Assembly: GCA_002483345.1 (NCBI GenBank)
Contig: DLHS01000016.1
Location: 119,536 to 183,535 of the forward strand
Length of the DNA: 64,000 bases
Source: Bacteroidetes bacterium UBA7662
GTDB taxonomy: Bacteria > Bacteroidota > Bacteroidia > UBA7662
Direction: 5' to 3'
Shown: one piece after another, positions 17,822-26,977 of the stretch
How the letters are laid out: each line of letters opens with the position of its first letter
How positions within the stretch are numbered: position 1 is the first letter of the stretch
The notes under the pieces: model-generated
What the model was told of the DNA's origin: nothing
Databases searched by the model: none
Seen by the model: only the letters and a program-made list of their open reading frames with translations
Program-made: the position numbers and the translations under genes

Positions 17822-19792
17822 ATGAAAAAAATTCTATTAATGGCAAGTTTGCTGGCGTTTGGACAAGCTGTCCAGGCCCAGTCGTTGCGCCCGAGCTATG
17901 TGCCGGCTCTTCGCAGTGCGCAAGAGAATCCGGTTACGGGAACAGTTTCTGCAGATAACACTGAAGTCGCTGTTCTTTTCACCGAAGATTTCGCTACCGG
18001 CCTTACCACCGGATGGCTGAGCCTTGGTTACTCATTCTCAAACAACACCGCTGTGCATGACACAACAGGCGTTTGGGAATACCGTGGTACAGCTACCACG
18101 CCAACCCGTGCCACTGGTTCACGTGGTGCTTACGGCAGTGCTGCTCCCCTGGCCTCTCCTTCAACAGCCAACGGTTTTATGATTTTTGACTCTGACTGGT
18201 TGGATAATGCTGGTGCCGCGGGTACTACCAACGGTATTTTCAATTCTCCTCACCGTGGTATGCTGGTGAGCCCGACCATCAACCTGACCGGTAACAACTT
18301 TGTAAACCTTGAGTTTTATCAGTATTACCGTCGTTTTGCAGGTCCTGGTGCTTCTCAAACTGTTCCGGCAACCTACGTGCTGTTCTCTATTGACGGTGGT
18401 ACTACCTGGTCAGACACCATCATGCTTAACAGCGGTATTGCTGTGAATGCAGCCACTACTAACCCATCGCTTCAGCGTATTAATGTTTCCAATGAAATCG
18501 GCAACGCAGCCAATGCTAAAATTGCATTCCTTTTCAATGGTGACTATTACACCTGGATGATTGATGATGTTAAAATCACCGAAATTCCTAACAACGACCT
18601 TACTGTTTCTTCGACAGTAATGCTGCCTGATACTGCCAATGGCCGTACACTGGAGTATGGCACACTGCCTATCCAAAACAAAACCCCGTTGACTTTTCAG
18701 GCTCGTATCAGAAACAATGGTAAAGTAGCTCAGAACAATGTTCGTTTGAATGTGACTGTTGCCGATACTTCAGGCAATACCCTCTTCACCGGACAATCTG
18801 CTCAGCTTGCTTCTTTGGCGGCGTTTACAGATACTTTGTTGTCTGTGACTACCAACTATCCTGCAACTACCGTTGTTTATTCACGTGTTACTTTCAGCAC
18901 CTTGTCTGATTCAACCGATGAGGTTCCCGGTGACAACCAGTTTGTCCGTCAGTTGTCTGTTACTGACTCTGTCATGAGCCCTGCGGTTGCAGTTCCTGCT
19001 TCACAAGGATTCCTTGGCACCAGCCAGTTCACTGGTTCTGTCGATGTATCACTGGCATCTCTTTTTGAGATCGTAAACCAGGACACTGTGACAAGCACCA
19101 CTGTTCGTCTGAACGTGGGTGGTACAGGTGGTACACAGGCAGGTAGTCTTGTACAGTTCTCTATCCGCACCCCGAATCCCGCAGATGGTTTGCCAGGTGA
19201 TTTGTCTACTATCGTAGTTGAGTCGGATATCTACACCATTTCTCAGGAAGATGTAGACCTCGGTTTCATCCGCGTTGATTTCCCTGCAGAATTGGGTGGT
19301 CTTCCACAAAACCGTATCCTCGCTCCCGGTGACTACTGGTTACAGGCAGATTTGTACTCAAACAATGGTACAACCCGCGTTCGTTTCCTGGATGACCTCA
19401 CTTTCACACAGCCTTGGTTTACATCTGTGCTTTATACTTCACAGTGGTACAATAATGGTAATGCACTTCGTATGAGCCTGAACATGGCTGACGCAGTAGC
19501 AGGTGGCGGACAGAGTGTTCAGAACCTTCAGAAAGACCTCAAAATCAATGTTTATCCTAATCCTGCTCAAAACTTCCTGAACGTTGCAGTTTCTGCTGAC
19601 GATCGTTTGGGTCGCATCAGCTACGAAGTATTGGATATCACTGGTCGTATGGTATCTTCAGAAGCTACTGTTATCAATGGCAACAATGAAGTACTTGCAG
19701 TAAATCTTGCCGGTATTCAAAACGGTGTTTACTCTATCGTGGTTAAAACTTCAAAAGGCTACAACACCAGCCGTTTTGTAGTCGCACAATAA
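17822..19792 (+). CDS. secreted T9SS cargo, choice-of-anchor J-like
   Basis: 656 aa from the ATG at 17822. The frame is open from 17681, but only this start puts a proper signal peptide (MKKILLMASLLAFGQAVQAQ) at the N-terminus. Residues about 55-245 resemble the choice-of-anchor J/MAM-like beta-sandwich (FTEDFATGLTTGW, DSDWLDNAG, SPTINLTGNNFVNLEFYQYY, WMIDDVKI). CARDB-like Ig repeats follow, then a type A sorting domain at about 575-656 (KINVYPNPAQNFLNVAV ... YSIVVKTSKGYNTSRFVVAQ). Predicted cell-surface or secreted; no catalytic motif seen. A strong terminator follows. Confidence 0.87.
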   Translation: MKKILLMASLLAFGQAVQAQSLRPSYVPALRSAQENPVTGTVSADNTEVAVLFTEDFATGLTTGWLSLGYSFSNNTAVHDTTGVWEYRGTATTPTRATGSRGAYGSAAPLASPSTANGFMIFDSDWLDNAGAAGTTNGIFNSPHRGMLVSPTINLTGNNFVNLEFYQYYRRFAGPGASQTVPATYVLFSIDGGTTWSDTIMLNSGIAVNAATTNPSLQRINVSNEIGNAANAKIAFLFNGDYYTWMIDDVKITEIPNNDLTVSSTVMLPDTANGRTLEYGTLPIQNKTPLTFQARIRNNGKVAQNNVRLNVTVADTSGNTLFTGQSAQLASLAAFTDTLLSVTTNYPATTVVYSRVTFSTLSDSTDEVPGDNQFVRQLSVTDSVMSPAVAVPASQGFLGTSQFTGSVDVSLASLFEIVNQDTVTSTTVRLNVGGTGGTQAGSLVQFSIRTPNPADGLPGDLSTIVVESDIYTISQEDVDLGFIRVDFPAELGGLPQNRILAPGDYWLQADLYSNNGTTRVRFLDDLTFTQPWFTSVLYTSQWYNNGNALRMSLNMADAVAGGGQSVQNLQKDLKINVYPNPAQNFLNVAVSADDRLGRISYEVLDITGRMVSSEATVINGNNEVLAVNLAGIQNGVYSIVVKTSKGYNTSRFVVAQ

Positions 19793-19812
19793 TCAGCACT
19801 CAAGTGTTAAAG

Positions 19813-19848
19813 AGCCCTGTCGGTTATACCGGCAGGGCTTTTGTTTTT
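19813..19848 (+). terminator. intrinsic terminator after the T9SS cargo gene
   Basis: AGCCCTGTCGGT pairs with ACCGGCAGGGCT over 12 bp with one mismatch around a TAT loop, followed by a T-rich tract. Confidence 0.85.
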
Positions 19849-19873
19849 ATGGTGCATTCCTTATTTTCCAGCC

Positions 19874-20518
19874 ATGTTTGAACAGCTCATCGAAAATCTG
19901 GGGAATGCCTTACAACAACCCCTCCCTGGCCTGGATACCCAAATGCAGATGGCTCCTCCGCAAAGAGGAAGACCGGACAAAGACTGGGTGATGACACAGC
20001 AACCCCGCAGGGCCGCGGTACTGGCCTTTCTGTATCCTGTCGCGGGAGAAGCGCACCTTGTTCTTACCCAGCGTCCGAGTTATCAGGGGGTACACAGTGA
20101 TCAGATCAGTTTTCCGGGTGGCCAGCTTGAAGCGGCAGACCTTGATCTGGCCGATACGGCCTTACGGGAAGCAGAGGAAGAGGTTGGTTTGAAAAGGGAA
20201 GTGGTACAACTTCTGGGGGCCCTCACGGAGCTGTATATACCTCCCAGTAATTTTCTGGTGCAGCCGTATCTGGGCTATAGCCTCGAAAGACCTGTTTTTA
20301 CTGCGCAACCAACAGAGGTGAAAGAAATACTCGAAGTACCATTGGCCTTTTTCCTGGACAGCAGGTTTCAGACTGTCAAAACCCTTCAGGTGCGTGAGCA
20401 GCAGCTAGAGACACCCTGTTATTTACTGGAAGATAAAATCATCTGGGGAGCCACTGCCATGATGCTGAAGGAACTGGAAGTGCTGGTAAGCCCCTATTTT
20501 TCTTCCCGCGGCAGATAA
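19874..20518 (+). CDS. Nudix hydrolase, CoA pyrophosphatase-like
   Basis: 214 aa. The Nudix box runs from G82 to L106, with REAEEEVGL (Arg98-Glu99, Glu102-Glu103) supplying the metal ligands. The preceding SDQISFPGGQLEAAD fits the NudL/CoAse subgroup, which hydrolyses CoA and its derivatives to phosphopantetheine and ADP. The ATG at 19874 is preferred over the in-frame TTG at 19841, which lies inside the upstream terminator. The 3' end overlaps the convergent acyltransferase gene by 25 nt. Confidence 0.87.
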   Translation: MFEQLIENLGNALQQPLPGLDTQMQMAPPQRGRPDKDWVMTQQPRRAAVLAFLYPVAGEAHLVLTQRPSYQGVHSDQISFPGGQLEAADLDLADTALREAEEEVGLKREVVQLLGALTELYIPPSNFLVQPYLGYSLERPVFTAQPTEVKEILEVPLAFFLDSRFQTVKTLQVREQQLETPCYLLEDKIIWGATAMMLKELEVLVSPYFSSRGR

Positions 20519-21258
20519 TGCTGAAAGCGGTATTTATCGCTTTGTTCAATGGCATCCATGATCTGAGCCAGAATGGCTTCGGCAGGTGCCTCATAGTCAA
20601 TATCGAGCGGCGCTTTGATTTGTACATCCAGATCCACCCCCTTCTTCTTCAGCTTTAATCCTTTCTTATTAAAGGCACGTCGGAATCCGTTGATGACTAC
20701 AGGTATAACAACGGGCCTGTTCTTCTTTATGAGTAAAGCAGTTCCTTTACGGCCTTCAGCAAAGGGTTTGGTAGTTCCCTGAGGGAAGGTAATGACCCAG
20801 CCATCTGAAAGTGCCATATCAATTTTATCTACATCCCGGGTATCCACTTCCCTGTCTACATCAAGCCCTTTCGCCCGCCAGCTTCGTTTTACAGTGATGG
20901 CACCGGCCAGGGTAAACAGGCGGGGAATCAGGCCACTTTCTTTCATGGTCTCTTCTGCAGCAACATAAAACACACGGGTAAAGGGCCGCAGCAGGTAAAC
21001 AGGTGTCTTCAGGTTATCGAAAGTACCCCATTTGGCACTGCAAATACTGTGCAGTATGGCCATTACATCCCGGTAGTAGGTCTGGTGATTAGATATGATG
21101 AGCACATTGCTGTCGGGCAGGTCCGCCAGTATACGGCTGTTCCGGAGACGCATGCGATTACGCATATTTAATCCCAGATAGGAAAATAAGCCCACTATCG
21201 TATACATCATGCGTTTGATGATGATGAGATTACCGAAAATATCCCGTTTAAAAAGCAT
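20494..21258 (-). CDS. 1-acylglycerol-3-phosphate acyltransferase (PlsC-like)
   Basis: 254 aa membrane-associated acyltransferase. The catalytic box is His58-x5-Asp64 (SNHQTYYRD), one residue longer than the classical HX4D. The glycerolipid-binding FPQGTTKPFAEGRKG block is at 158-172. A hydrophobic N-terminal segment lies at 18-32. Expected role is sn-2 acylation in phospholipid synthesis, or acyl transfer to another lipid in view of the altered box spacing. Last gene of the minus-strand run FKBP - M61 - M28 - PlsC. Confidence 0.82.
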   Translation of the reverse strand: MLFKRDIFGNLIIIKRMMYTIVGLFSYLGLNMRNRMRLRNSRILADLPDSNVLIISNHQTYYRDVMAILHSICSAKWGTFDNLKTPVYLLRPFTRVFYVAAEETMKESGLIPRLFTLAGAITVKRSWRAKGLDVDREVDTRDVDKIDMALSDGWVITFPQGTTKPFAEGRKGTALLIKKNRPVVIPVVINGFRRAFNKKGLKLKKKGVDLDVQIKAPLDIDYEAPAEAILAQIMDAIEQSDKYRFQHYLPREEK

Positions 21259-21295
21259 AGATCAGACGTTCTAATATGCAGCTTTTCACCTGAAA

Positions 21296-22702
21296 TCAGA
21301 AAGTGTAACGGTCGAGCAGATAAACCAGGGATGTCATGACACCGGCCCCTAACTCAAGTTCCCTGCGGTTAACTTCCTCCAGCACATCTGAGGCAGCATG
21401 GTGGTAATCAAAATAACGCTGTGATTCAGGCACATAGCCCAAGAGCAGTATCTGTCCATCTCGCAAGGGGCCAATATCTACGCCTCCGAAACCATTCCGG
21501 ATAGCAGTAAGACCATAAGGTTCCAGCAATGGCACAAAGGCCTGAAGCTTTTCCAGTACGGGAGGTTCTGTTTCAAGGTGAAACTCCCGGGGGGCAAACC
21601 CACCGCGATCGGACTCCAGAGCCGCTTTGTGTACAATGCCGTTGTTACGCGCCCAGTCTGCATAGGCAAGTCCACCCCGCAGGCCATTCTCCTCATTCAT
21701 GAACAATACCACGCGGAGACTGTGTCGGGGGCGTATCCCCAGCGCTTTGAACAGCCGCAATACTTCTATAGATTGTACCACGCCCACACCGTCGTCATGG
21801 GCGCCTTCCCCCACATCCCAGCTGTCGAGATGGCCACCAACCAGCAAAAACTCATCTGGTTTTTCACTTCCCCTGATTTCGCCAATGACATTGTAGGAAA
21901 CAGTATCGGGCAGGCTGCGGCAGTTCAATTTCATGAACAGTGTCAGATTGGTCTGATCCCGTAATTGTTTGCTGAGGAACTCTGCATCGTAGGTGCTGAT
22001 GGCCGCTGCCGGTATTTGTCTGGGGGCGCCTTCATAGGTCATGGCACCGGTATGCGGGAAAGTATCTATGATATGTGTCAGAGACCGGATAATCAAACCT
22101 GCTGCTCCCAGTTTTGAGGCCTCCACCACACCACTGTACCGGATGCCAACACAACCGATATACGACTCGAAAGTATTAACGGGCCGCGCATCCATCCTTT
22201 GATTGATAAAAACGATGCGCCCCTCCACTTCTTCACGGGTACGTGACTTCAGATCGTCGACACTTTTAACCTCCAGCACCCTTGCTTCGAGACCACTTGG
22301 GTCCGTTGCAATACTTCCTCCAAGGGCCAGCAATCTGATATCGCTGCGGTTCTGCTGCTGAATGTCACCCTTTCGTTTATCAACATTTATCCAACCCTGT
22401 TCACGGGCACCCCGTTGCCATACCGGAACTTTTATCTCCTGCAGCCAAACACTGTCGAGGCCAAGCCGGAGTAACTGATTGCGGGTAAGCCTGACGGCTT
22501 CCAACGATTGCGGAGAGCCGGAAAGCCGGTGGCCTACTTTTTTGCAAAGCTGTTCAAGCATCGGCCAGCTTTGTCCGTTCACCAGCGCGCTGTCGAAGAT
22601 TTGCCGGATCAGCAGGGTATCATTGTGCTGTGCCTTTACCGTAAGGGCGGTAAAAAGCAGCATAAAAAGCAGGCTTTTAGCTTTTGCCGACAATTTGTTC
22701 AT
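21296..22702 (-). CDS. secreted M28-family zinc peptidase
   Basis: 468 aa from the ATG at 22702, which gives a signal peptide (MNKLSAKAKSLLFMLLFTALTVKAQ); the longer frame to 22786 lacks one. A PA-like insertion lies at about 120-240. The M28 core has GGHLDSWDVGEGAHDDG (zinc His and bridging Asp), NEENGLRGG (catalytic Glu pair), ESDRGGF and a terminal YHHAASD. The resemblance is to aminopeptidase Q/carboxypeptidase Q-type enzymes. The first 26 nt overlap the end of the upstream M61 gene, so the two secreted peptidases are co-expressed. Confidence 0.88.
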   Translation of the reverse strand: MNKLSAKAKSLLFMLLFTALTVKAQHNDTLLIRQIFDSALVNGQSWPMLEQLCKKVGHRLSGSPQSLEAVRLTRNQLLRLGLDSVWLQEIKVPVWQRGAREQGWINVDKRKGDIQQQNRSDIRLLALGGSIATDPSGLEARVLEVKSVDDLKSRTREEVEGRIVFINQRMDARPVNTFESYIGCVGIRYSGVVEASKLGAAGLIIRSLTHIIDTFPHTGAMTYEGAPRQIPAAAISTYDAEFLSKQLRDQTNLTLFMKLNCRSLPDTVSYNVIGEIRGSEKPDEFLLVGGHLDSWDVGEGAHDDGVGVVQSIEVLRLFKALGIRPRHSLRVVLFMNEENGLRGGLAYADWARNNGIVHKAALESDRGGFAPREFHLETEPPVLEKLQAFVPLLEPYGLTAIRNGFGGVDIGPLRDGQILLLGYVPESQRYFDYHHAASDVLEEVNRRELELGAGVMTSLVYLLDRYTF

Positions 22703-24461
22703 AGATTTTTTGCTGGACAGGATTTCGCTTTCCACCTTTCGTCCAGCGATATCTTGCCACAGGATAAACATCCAGTTTACCCTCAAAGATTAATTGCTGG
22801 CCGTTGCGGTAGACATTGAAGATAAAACTTTCACCCGGTTTTTTACCCTTTAGCCAGCTATCCAGCTCATTTACTTCTTTACCATCTACTGCCAGTACGA
22901 TATCGTCAACATTCAGTCCTGCCTTTTCAGCCGCGGAGCCAACCCGGATGGAAGCAATGATCAAACGATTGCTGCTTCTTTTGATGCCTGCTCCGAGATA
23001 GGCGACAGAACCATCGTTGGTATCTTCGAGCGCAAGGCCGGCATAGGACAAATACCGGCTAAAGTCGATTCTCTGTGTGCCATAAATGTAATTTTTGAAG
23101 ATAGAATCGGCTTCCGCACCCAGAACATTCCTGAAAGCGGCTATCAGTTCCTCATCGGTAAATCCACGGTTTTGCCGAAGATGGTATTCCTGGTAAAGGC
23201 TACGCATCACACTGTCGAGGCCAAAGGCTCCCTGACTGGCCTGCAGTATGGCCAGGTCGAAAACCAACCCCATCATACCTCCTTTGCTGTAGTACGAAAC
23301 GGTTATGTTGCCCGAATTTTCGTTGCGGAGATAAAATTTTATCCAGGCGTCCCAGCTCGATTCTGCCAGCGACTGCACCGCGTCTCCCGGATTTCCGATT
23401 GTATTTTCGATACCTGAACGTAATTCATCCAGATATTCGTCCTTACTGGTAAGTCCGGCCCTGCGGATAAGCAGGTTGTCATAATAGCTTGTAAAGCCTT
23501 CAGAAAACCAGAGATTATGCGTGTAATTTTCCTTGCTGTAATCAAACGGACCAAGCGCCACCGGCCGGAGTCTTTTTACATTCCAGAGATGGAAATACTC
23601 ATGGGCTACCAGTCCGAAAAAACCTTTGTAGCTTTTTTCGTTTTCATACACATTGGGGCGTGTCTGCAGGGTGGTTGAACTGCTGTGTTCAAGTCCTCCG
23701 CCTCCTTGCAGCACATGATGGACGATGAAGAGGTATTCGCTGTTGGGCTGATGTCCGCCGAACACGGCCGCGCTTTCTTCAATGACTTTGGTATAGTCGC
23801 GTATGAGCTTCTTTTCGTTGTATTTTTGAATACCGAACATGGCTACGCGGTGCGTTATCCCCAATGCTGTAAAACTGAATTCCTGGTGATTACCGATTTC
23901 CACGGGGCAATCAACCAACTGGTCATAGTCCGTCGCTTCGCGCAGCCAGATATCCTCACCGGCTAAGGGAAGGGTGGTTGATATTTTCTGCCAGTCGCGG
24001 TGTGGCACAAAACGCACCCGGTGCGGTTGCTGCATGGCCTTTTTATGGTACATGAAGAGGGTTGTCCCATTCAGATAAGCATGTTCCGCATCCACAAAAC
24101 TGGTTCTGACGCTCAGCTCAAAAGCATATACCCTGTAGCGGACGGTTATGGCATCCAGCCCGCCATGTTTAACAAGCCAGCTGCTTTTGCTTGTTTTCTC
24201 TGCGGGAAGCTCCCTGCCAGCCGCCCAGGCGCTGAAACTATCGACATTGCGCGGGAACTCGCGGATCAGGTAAGAGCCAGGTGTCCATACGGGTAAATGA
24301 AGCTCCGTTTCCGTTTCATCCAGGCCGGTGACTGTCAGCTCCACATCCACGTAATGGGTGTGGGGGTTATCGAACCGGAGTTCATAGGCCAGCCGGGGCT
24401 GGGCTAAAGCAGAAAAAGCTGCCAGCATAAGTGCCGGCAGCCACAAAAGAGCCTTTTTCAT
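22677..24461 (-). CDS. secreted M61-family metallopeptidase with PDZ domain
   Basis: 594 aa from the ATG at 24461. The longer frame starts at a TTG and only adds eight residues before the signal peptide (MKKALLWLPALMLAAFSALAQ). Catalytic HExxH is His287-Glu288-His291 (VAHEYFHLWNVKRLRP), with the third ligand in SEGFTSYYDN. A PDZ domain is at about 490-585 (GSAAEKAGLNVDDIVLAVDG). Periplasmic or outer-surface paralogue of the cytosolic M61 enzyme at 7529. Confidence 0.9.
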   Translation of the reverse strand: MKKALLWLPALMLAAFSALAQPRLAYELRFDNPHTHYVDVELTVTGLDETETELHLPVWTPGSYLIREFPRNVDSFSAWAAGRELPAEKTSKSSWLVKHGGLDAITVRYRVYAFELSVRTSFVDAEHAYLNGTTLFMYHKKAMQQPHRVRFVPHRDWQKISTTLPLAGEDIWLREATDYDQLVDCPVEIGNHQEFSFTALGITHRVAMFGIQKYNEKKLIRDYTKVIEESAAVFGGHQPNSEYLFIVHHVLQGGGGLEHSSSTTLQTRPNVYENEKSYKGFFGLVAHEYFHLWNVKRLRPVALGPFDYSKENYTHNLWFSEGFTSYYDNLLIRRAGLTSKDEYLDELRSGIENTIGNPGDAVQSLAESSWDAWIKFYLRNENSGNITVSYYSKGGMMGLVFDLAILQASQGAFGLDSVMRSLYQEYHLRQNRGFTDEELIAAFRNVLGAEADSIFKNYIYGTQRIDFSRYLSYAGLALEDTNDGSVAYLGAGIKRSSNRLIIASIRVGSAAEKAGLNVDDIVLAVDGKEVNELDSWLKGKKPGESFIFNVYRNGQQLIFEGKLDVYPVARYRWTKGGKRNPVQQKIYEQIVGKS

Positions 24462-24488
24462 GCAGAATTGCAGGTTTTTTAACAATTA

Positions 24489-25007
24489 TTAGTGGTGATG
24501 GTGGTCATCGGGGCCATGTGCGTGACCGTGACTAAGTTCGCTGGCTTCTGCTTCTCTTACGAGTTCAACCTGCCCGGTAAAATGCAGGTCAAAACCAGCC
24601 AAAGGGTGGTTAAAATCCATGGTTACATTTTCTGAAGCAATGCCAATCACTTTGCCTCTGTGTTGCTGGCCGTTTTCGTCTTCGAGATAAAGGTATTTGC
24701 CAATTGTAACGTTTTCTGAATCGAATTTACCGGACGCATCTGTAAAGATGGCCGTCGGGATATCCATGATAGCGTCCTGCTCGATGATGCCGTAAGCGTC
24801 CAGCATATCAATGGTAAAGTCGAAACTGTTTCCGGCGCTTTTGCCCAGAAGTTGCTTTTCGAAGGCCTCCGGCAAGCCACTGTGGCCTACAAGAAAATAA
24901 AAGGGGTGGTCTTTGTCAACGGTTTCAATAGTCCGTTTCGGGGCGCTGCTGCCACTGATGCTGAGTTCATAGCTCAGCGCAACAACTTTTTCTGGTGCGA
25001 TGGTCAT
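24489..25007 (-). CDS. FKBP-type peptidyl-prolyl isomerase, SlyD-like
   Basis: 172 aa cytosolic prolyl isomerase/chaperone. The split FKBP domain (LSYELSISG ... PFYFLVGHSGLPEAFEKQLLGKSAGN) carries an inserted-flap segment at about 75-130. The C-terminus is a histidine-rich tail (SHGHAHGPDDHHHH) like the nickel-binding tail of SlyD. The start is 35 nt from the GA-rich palindrome. It is the first gene of the minus-strand peptidase/acyltransferase run. Confidence 0.9.
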   Translation of the reverse strand: MTIAPEKVVALSYELSISGSSAPKRTIETVDKDHPFYFLVGHSGLPEAFEKQLLGKSAGNSFDFTIDMLDAYGIIEQDAIMDIPTAIFTDASGKFDSENVTIGKYLYLEDENGQQHRGKVIGIASENVTMDFNHPLAGFDLHFTGQVELVREAEASELSHGHAHGPDDHHHH

Positions 25008-25041
25008 GGATTATGCTTAAGAAGCACAAGATAATGAATGT

Positions 25042-25265
25042 GGGAGATTTTGAGAGAGGAGGAGGAGATTTGGGTGGAGAGATTAGAGAGTGGAGAGGGA
25101 AGAGTGGAGAGAGGAGAGGGAAGAGGGAAGAGGGAAGAGGGAAGAGGGAAGAGGGAAGAGGGAGTGTCATGGTTCGACAAGCTCACCATGACACTGCCTC
25201 TCCTCTCTCAAATCTCCTCTCTCCCCTCTCCCCTCCACTCTCCACTCTCCACTCTCTAATCTCAC
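25042..25265. repeat. purine/pyrimidine inverted repeat with heptad arms and REP-like core
   Basis: The left arm is almost pure purine and ends in six and a half tandem GGGAAGA units (25118-25163). The core is a 9-bp palindrome, GTGTCATGG/CCATGACAC (25164-25172, 25186-25194), around TTCGACAAGCTCA. The right arm is pyrimidine and includes three CCACTCT units (25235-25255). An 18-mer, AGATTAGAGAGTGGAGAG, at 25080-25097 recurs exactly inverted at 25245-25262. The right arm runs into the Usp stop codon (25262-25264). No credible gene lies inside. Confidence 0.85.
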
Positions 25266-26098
25266 TCACCAATCCCCTGAAATGGCAGCAACAGCAGCGG
25301 AACCGTGCTCTTCTCCGCCAACTGGCGGCTGATGCCGGGAACCAGCAGCCTTTCAAAAAAGCTGTATCTATGGGAGGCAACGGCCAGTATATCGGGTTTA
25401 TTTTCAAGCGCATAGCGATACAATTCTGCTACTACCTCTTCGCCGTAAAGCAAGCGGCTTCCAGCACTTTGCTCGCCGAGCTGCTGATGCAGCCAGTCCC
25501 GGTGCTCTGTTTCCGCAGCTGTCAGTGGTTGTTCATCGTCGAAAATATGCAGGGTCTCTACCCGGCCACCCAAACGTGACAACAAACCCTGCAGGTAGCG
25601 GATGTGTCCTTCCTGTCTGATTTCCTGCAAATGAACAGCATAACCAACCTTTTTCCAGCCTTTGAATTTGGCTGAGACGGGGATGAGCAGGGTGGGGATT
25701 TCTATTTTTTCAATCAGCGCCCGGCTCACAGAACCAAAAAACAAGGTATCGAGTGCCGACTTCCCCTTGTTACCGACAATTAACAAATCTATAGCATTCT
25801 GGCGGCAAATATCCCGGATTACCTCATCTGCATCGCCGTAACGTACCCATGGTTGTAAACCTACACCCAGGTAGGTTGCCCGCTCCTGCAAAGTACTCAG
25901 GAAGGCCTTCAGTCCTTGTTGCGCGTCTTCTTCGAGTACCGTATTCAGGCTTTGCATGACCAATGCTGCGGAGCTTTGGGTACGATAGGTATGTACCACA
26001 TCGAGCCTGGCATGAAGGGCGCCGGCAAGTTCAAGGGCATAACGCACGGCTTCGTTGCCGTGGTCAGATAAATCTGTGGCAGTTAAAAGGGTAAGCAT
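25262..26098 (-). CDS. tandem universal stress protein
   Basis: 278 aa with two Usp domains (about 1-145 and 150-278). The first keeps the ATP-binding signature G-x2-G-x9-G-S (VGNKGKSALDTLFFGSVS). In the second the equivalent stretch (VASHRYSFFERLLVPGISR) has lost the glycines and probably does not bind ATP. Likely cytosolic stress-signalling protein. Its stop codon lies at the edge of the GA-rich inverted repeat. Confidence 0.9.
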   Translation of the reverse strand: MLTLLTATDLSDHGNEAVRYALELAGALHARLDVVHTYRTQSSAALVMQSLNTVLEEDAQQGLKAFLSTLQERATYLGVGLQPWVRYGDADEVIRDICRQNAIDLLIVGNKGKSALDTLFFGSVSRALIEKIEIPTLLIPVSAKFKGWKKVGYAVHLQEIRQEGHIRYLQGLLSRLGGRVETLHIFDDEQPLTAAETEHRDWLHQQLGEQSAGSRLLYGEEVVAELYRYALENKPDILAVASHRYSFFERLLVPGISRQLAEKSTVPLLLLPFQGIGE

Positions 26099-26173
26099 GG
26101 GATGAATTTGACTACAATTTAGTCATTTTATCCGTCCTTAAGGCTGTGAAGCGACACTTTTAACTTTCCGGAT

Positions 26174-26977
26174 TCAAAAATCGGCAGGGTCGGGATACGC
26201 AAAAATATACCCTTCGGAAAGCAGTTTATCAGAAGAAATAAGTCGGTCAATACCCCCGGAAAGTTGCTCTGAGGGGGGTGCGAAGCCATAACGATCTGCC
26301 TGCCGGCTGAAAACCTCTCCACGGGTGGGGTGCAACGGAGCGACCAGGTTATAAATGCCGGTTTTATGGAGAAATAACAAATGCCGGATGGCACCGATTA
26401 CATCAGCCCGATGGATGTGATTGACAGGCTGTCCGGCTGCTTCCAGGGGTTTCCCCGAGAAATAACGACCGATTACCCTGCGTTCATCTGCCAGACCTCC
26501 GCATCGGAGAATCAGGCTATGACCTTCCCAACCGGCAAGCACTTGCTCAGCACCTGTTAGCTGTTGATCCCTGCGCACCGGTGATTCTTCTTCATAACGA
26601 CCGGCGGCTTCCGGATAAACACGGGTACTGCTTATAAAAACAAAAGTTCTGCCTGTCTGTGCCGGCCAGTGTTTCAACAGTCTGGCCAGTTGCGCGGCAT
26701 AGTGGCCTGATGCGGAGGATCTGCCGGGCGGCACCGCCCAGACGATGGTTTGAAATGGTAACAAACGTGCTGACAAGCCATAGGATTCACCTTCATCCTC
26801 CATGTCGAGTCGCCAGGCAGAAAGGCCTGTTGCCTGTAAGGCCTGAATGTTTTCAGCCTTACGGGCTGTGACCATTACTTTGAGCCCGTCGGACTGCAAT
26901 TGTCTGGCGAGTGGTTCGCCCAGCCAGCCGGCCCCGACTACCAGGACGGGTGAGCACTCATTGGGCAGAGCGGGCAT
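26174..26977 (-). CDS. NAD(P)-dependent SDR / nucleoside-sugar epimerase-like
   Basis: 267 aa. The Rossmann dinucleotide motif VVGAGWLGEPLARQL is at 14-28, with a Thr-Ala-Arg after beta-2 suggesting NADP preference. SSTRVYPE occupies the active-site strand, but the YxxxK catalytic pair is not evident, as in the YeeZ-like subgroup. The substrate is unknown. Overlaps the 3' end of the upstream hypothetical gene by 20 nt. Confidence 0.78.
   Translation of the reverse strand: MPALPNECSPVLVVGAGWLGEPLARQLQSDGLKVMVTARKAENIQALQATGLSAWRLDMEDEGESYGLSARLLPFQTIVWAVPPGRSSASGHYAAQLARLLKHWPAQTGRTFVFISSTRVYPEAAGRYEEESPVRRDQQLTGAEQVLAGWEGHSLILRCGGLADERRVIGRYFSGKPLEAAGQPVNHIHRADVIGAIRHLLFLHKTGIYNLVAPLHPTRGEVFSRQADRYGFAPPSEQLSGGIDRLISSDKLLSEGYIFAYPDPADF

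Noticed and set aside
25004..25259. ORFs in both strands of the GA-rich palindrome
   Set aside because: They encode only Glu/Gly/Arg or Leu/Pro/Ser repeats produced by the heptamers; no start context or homology.
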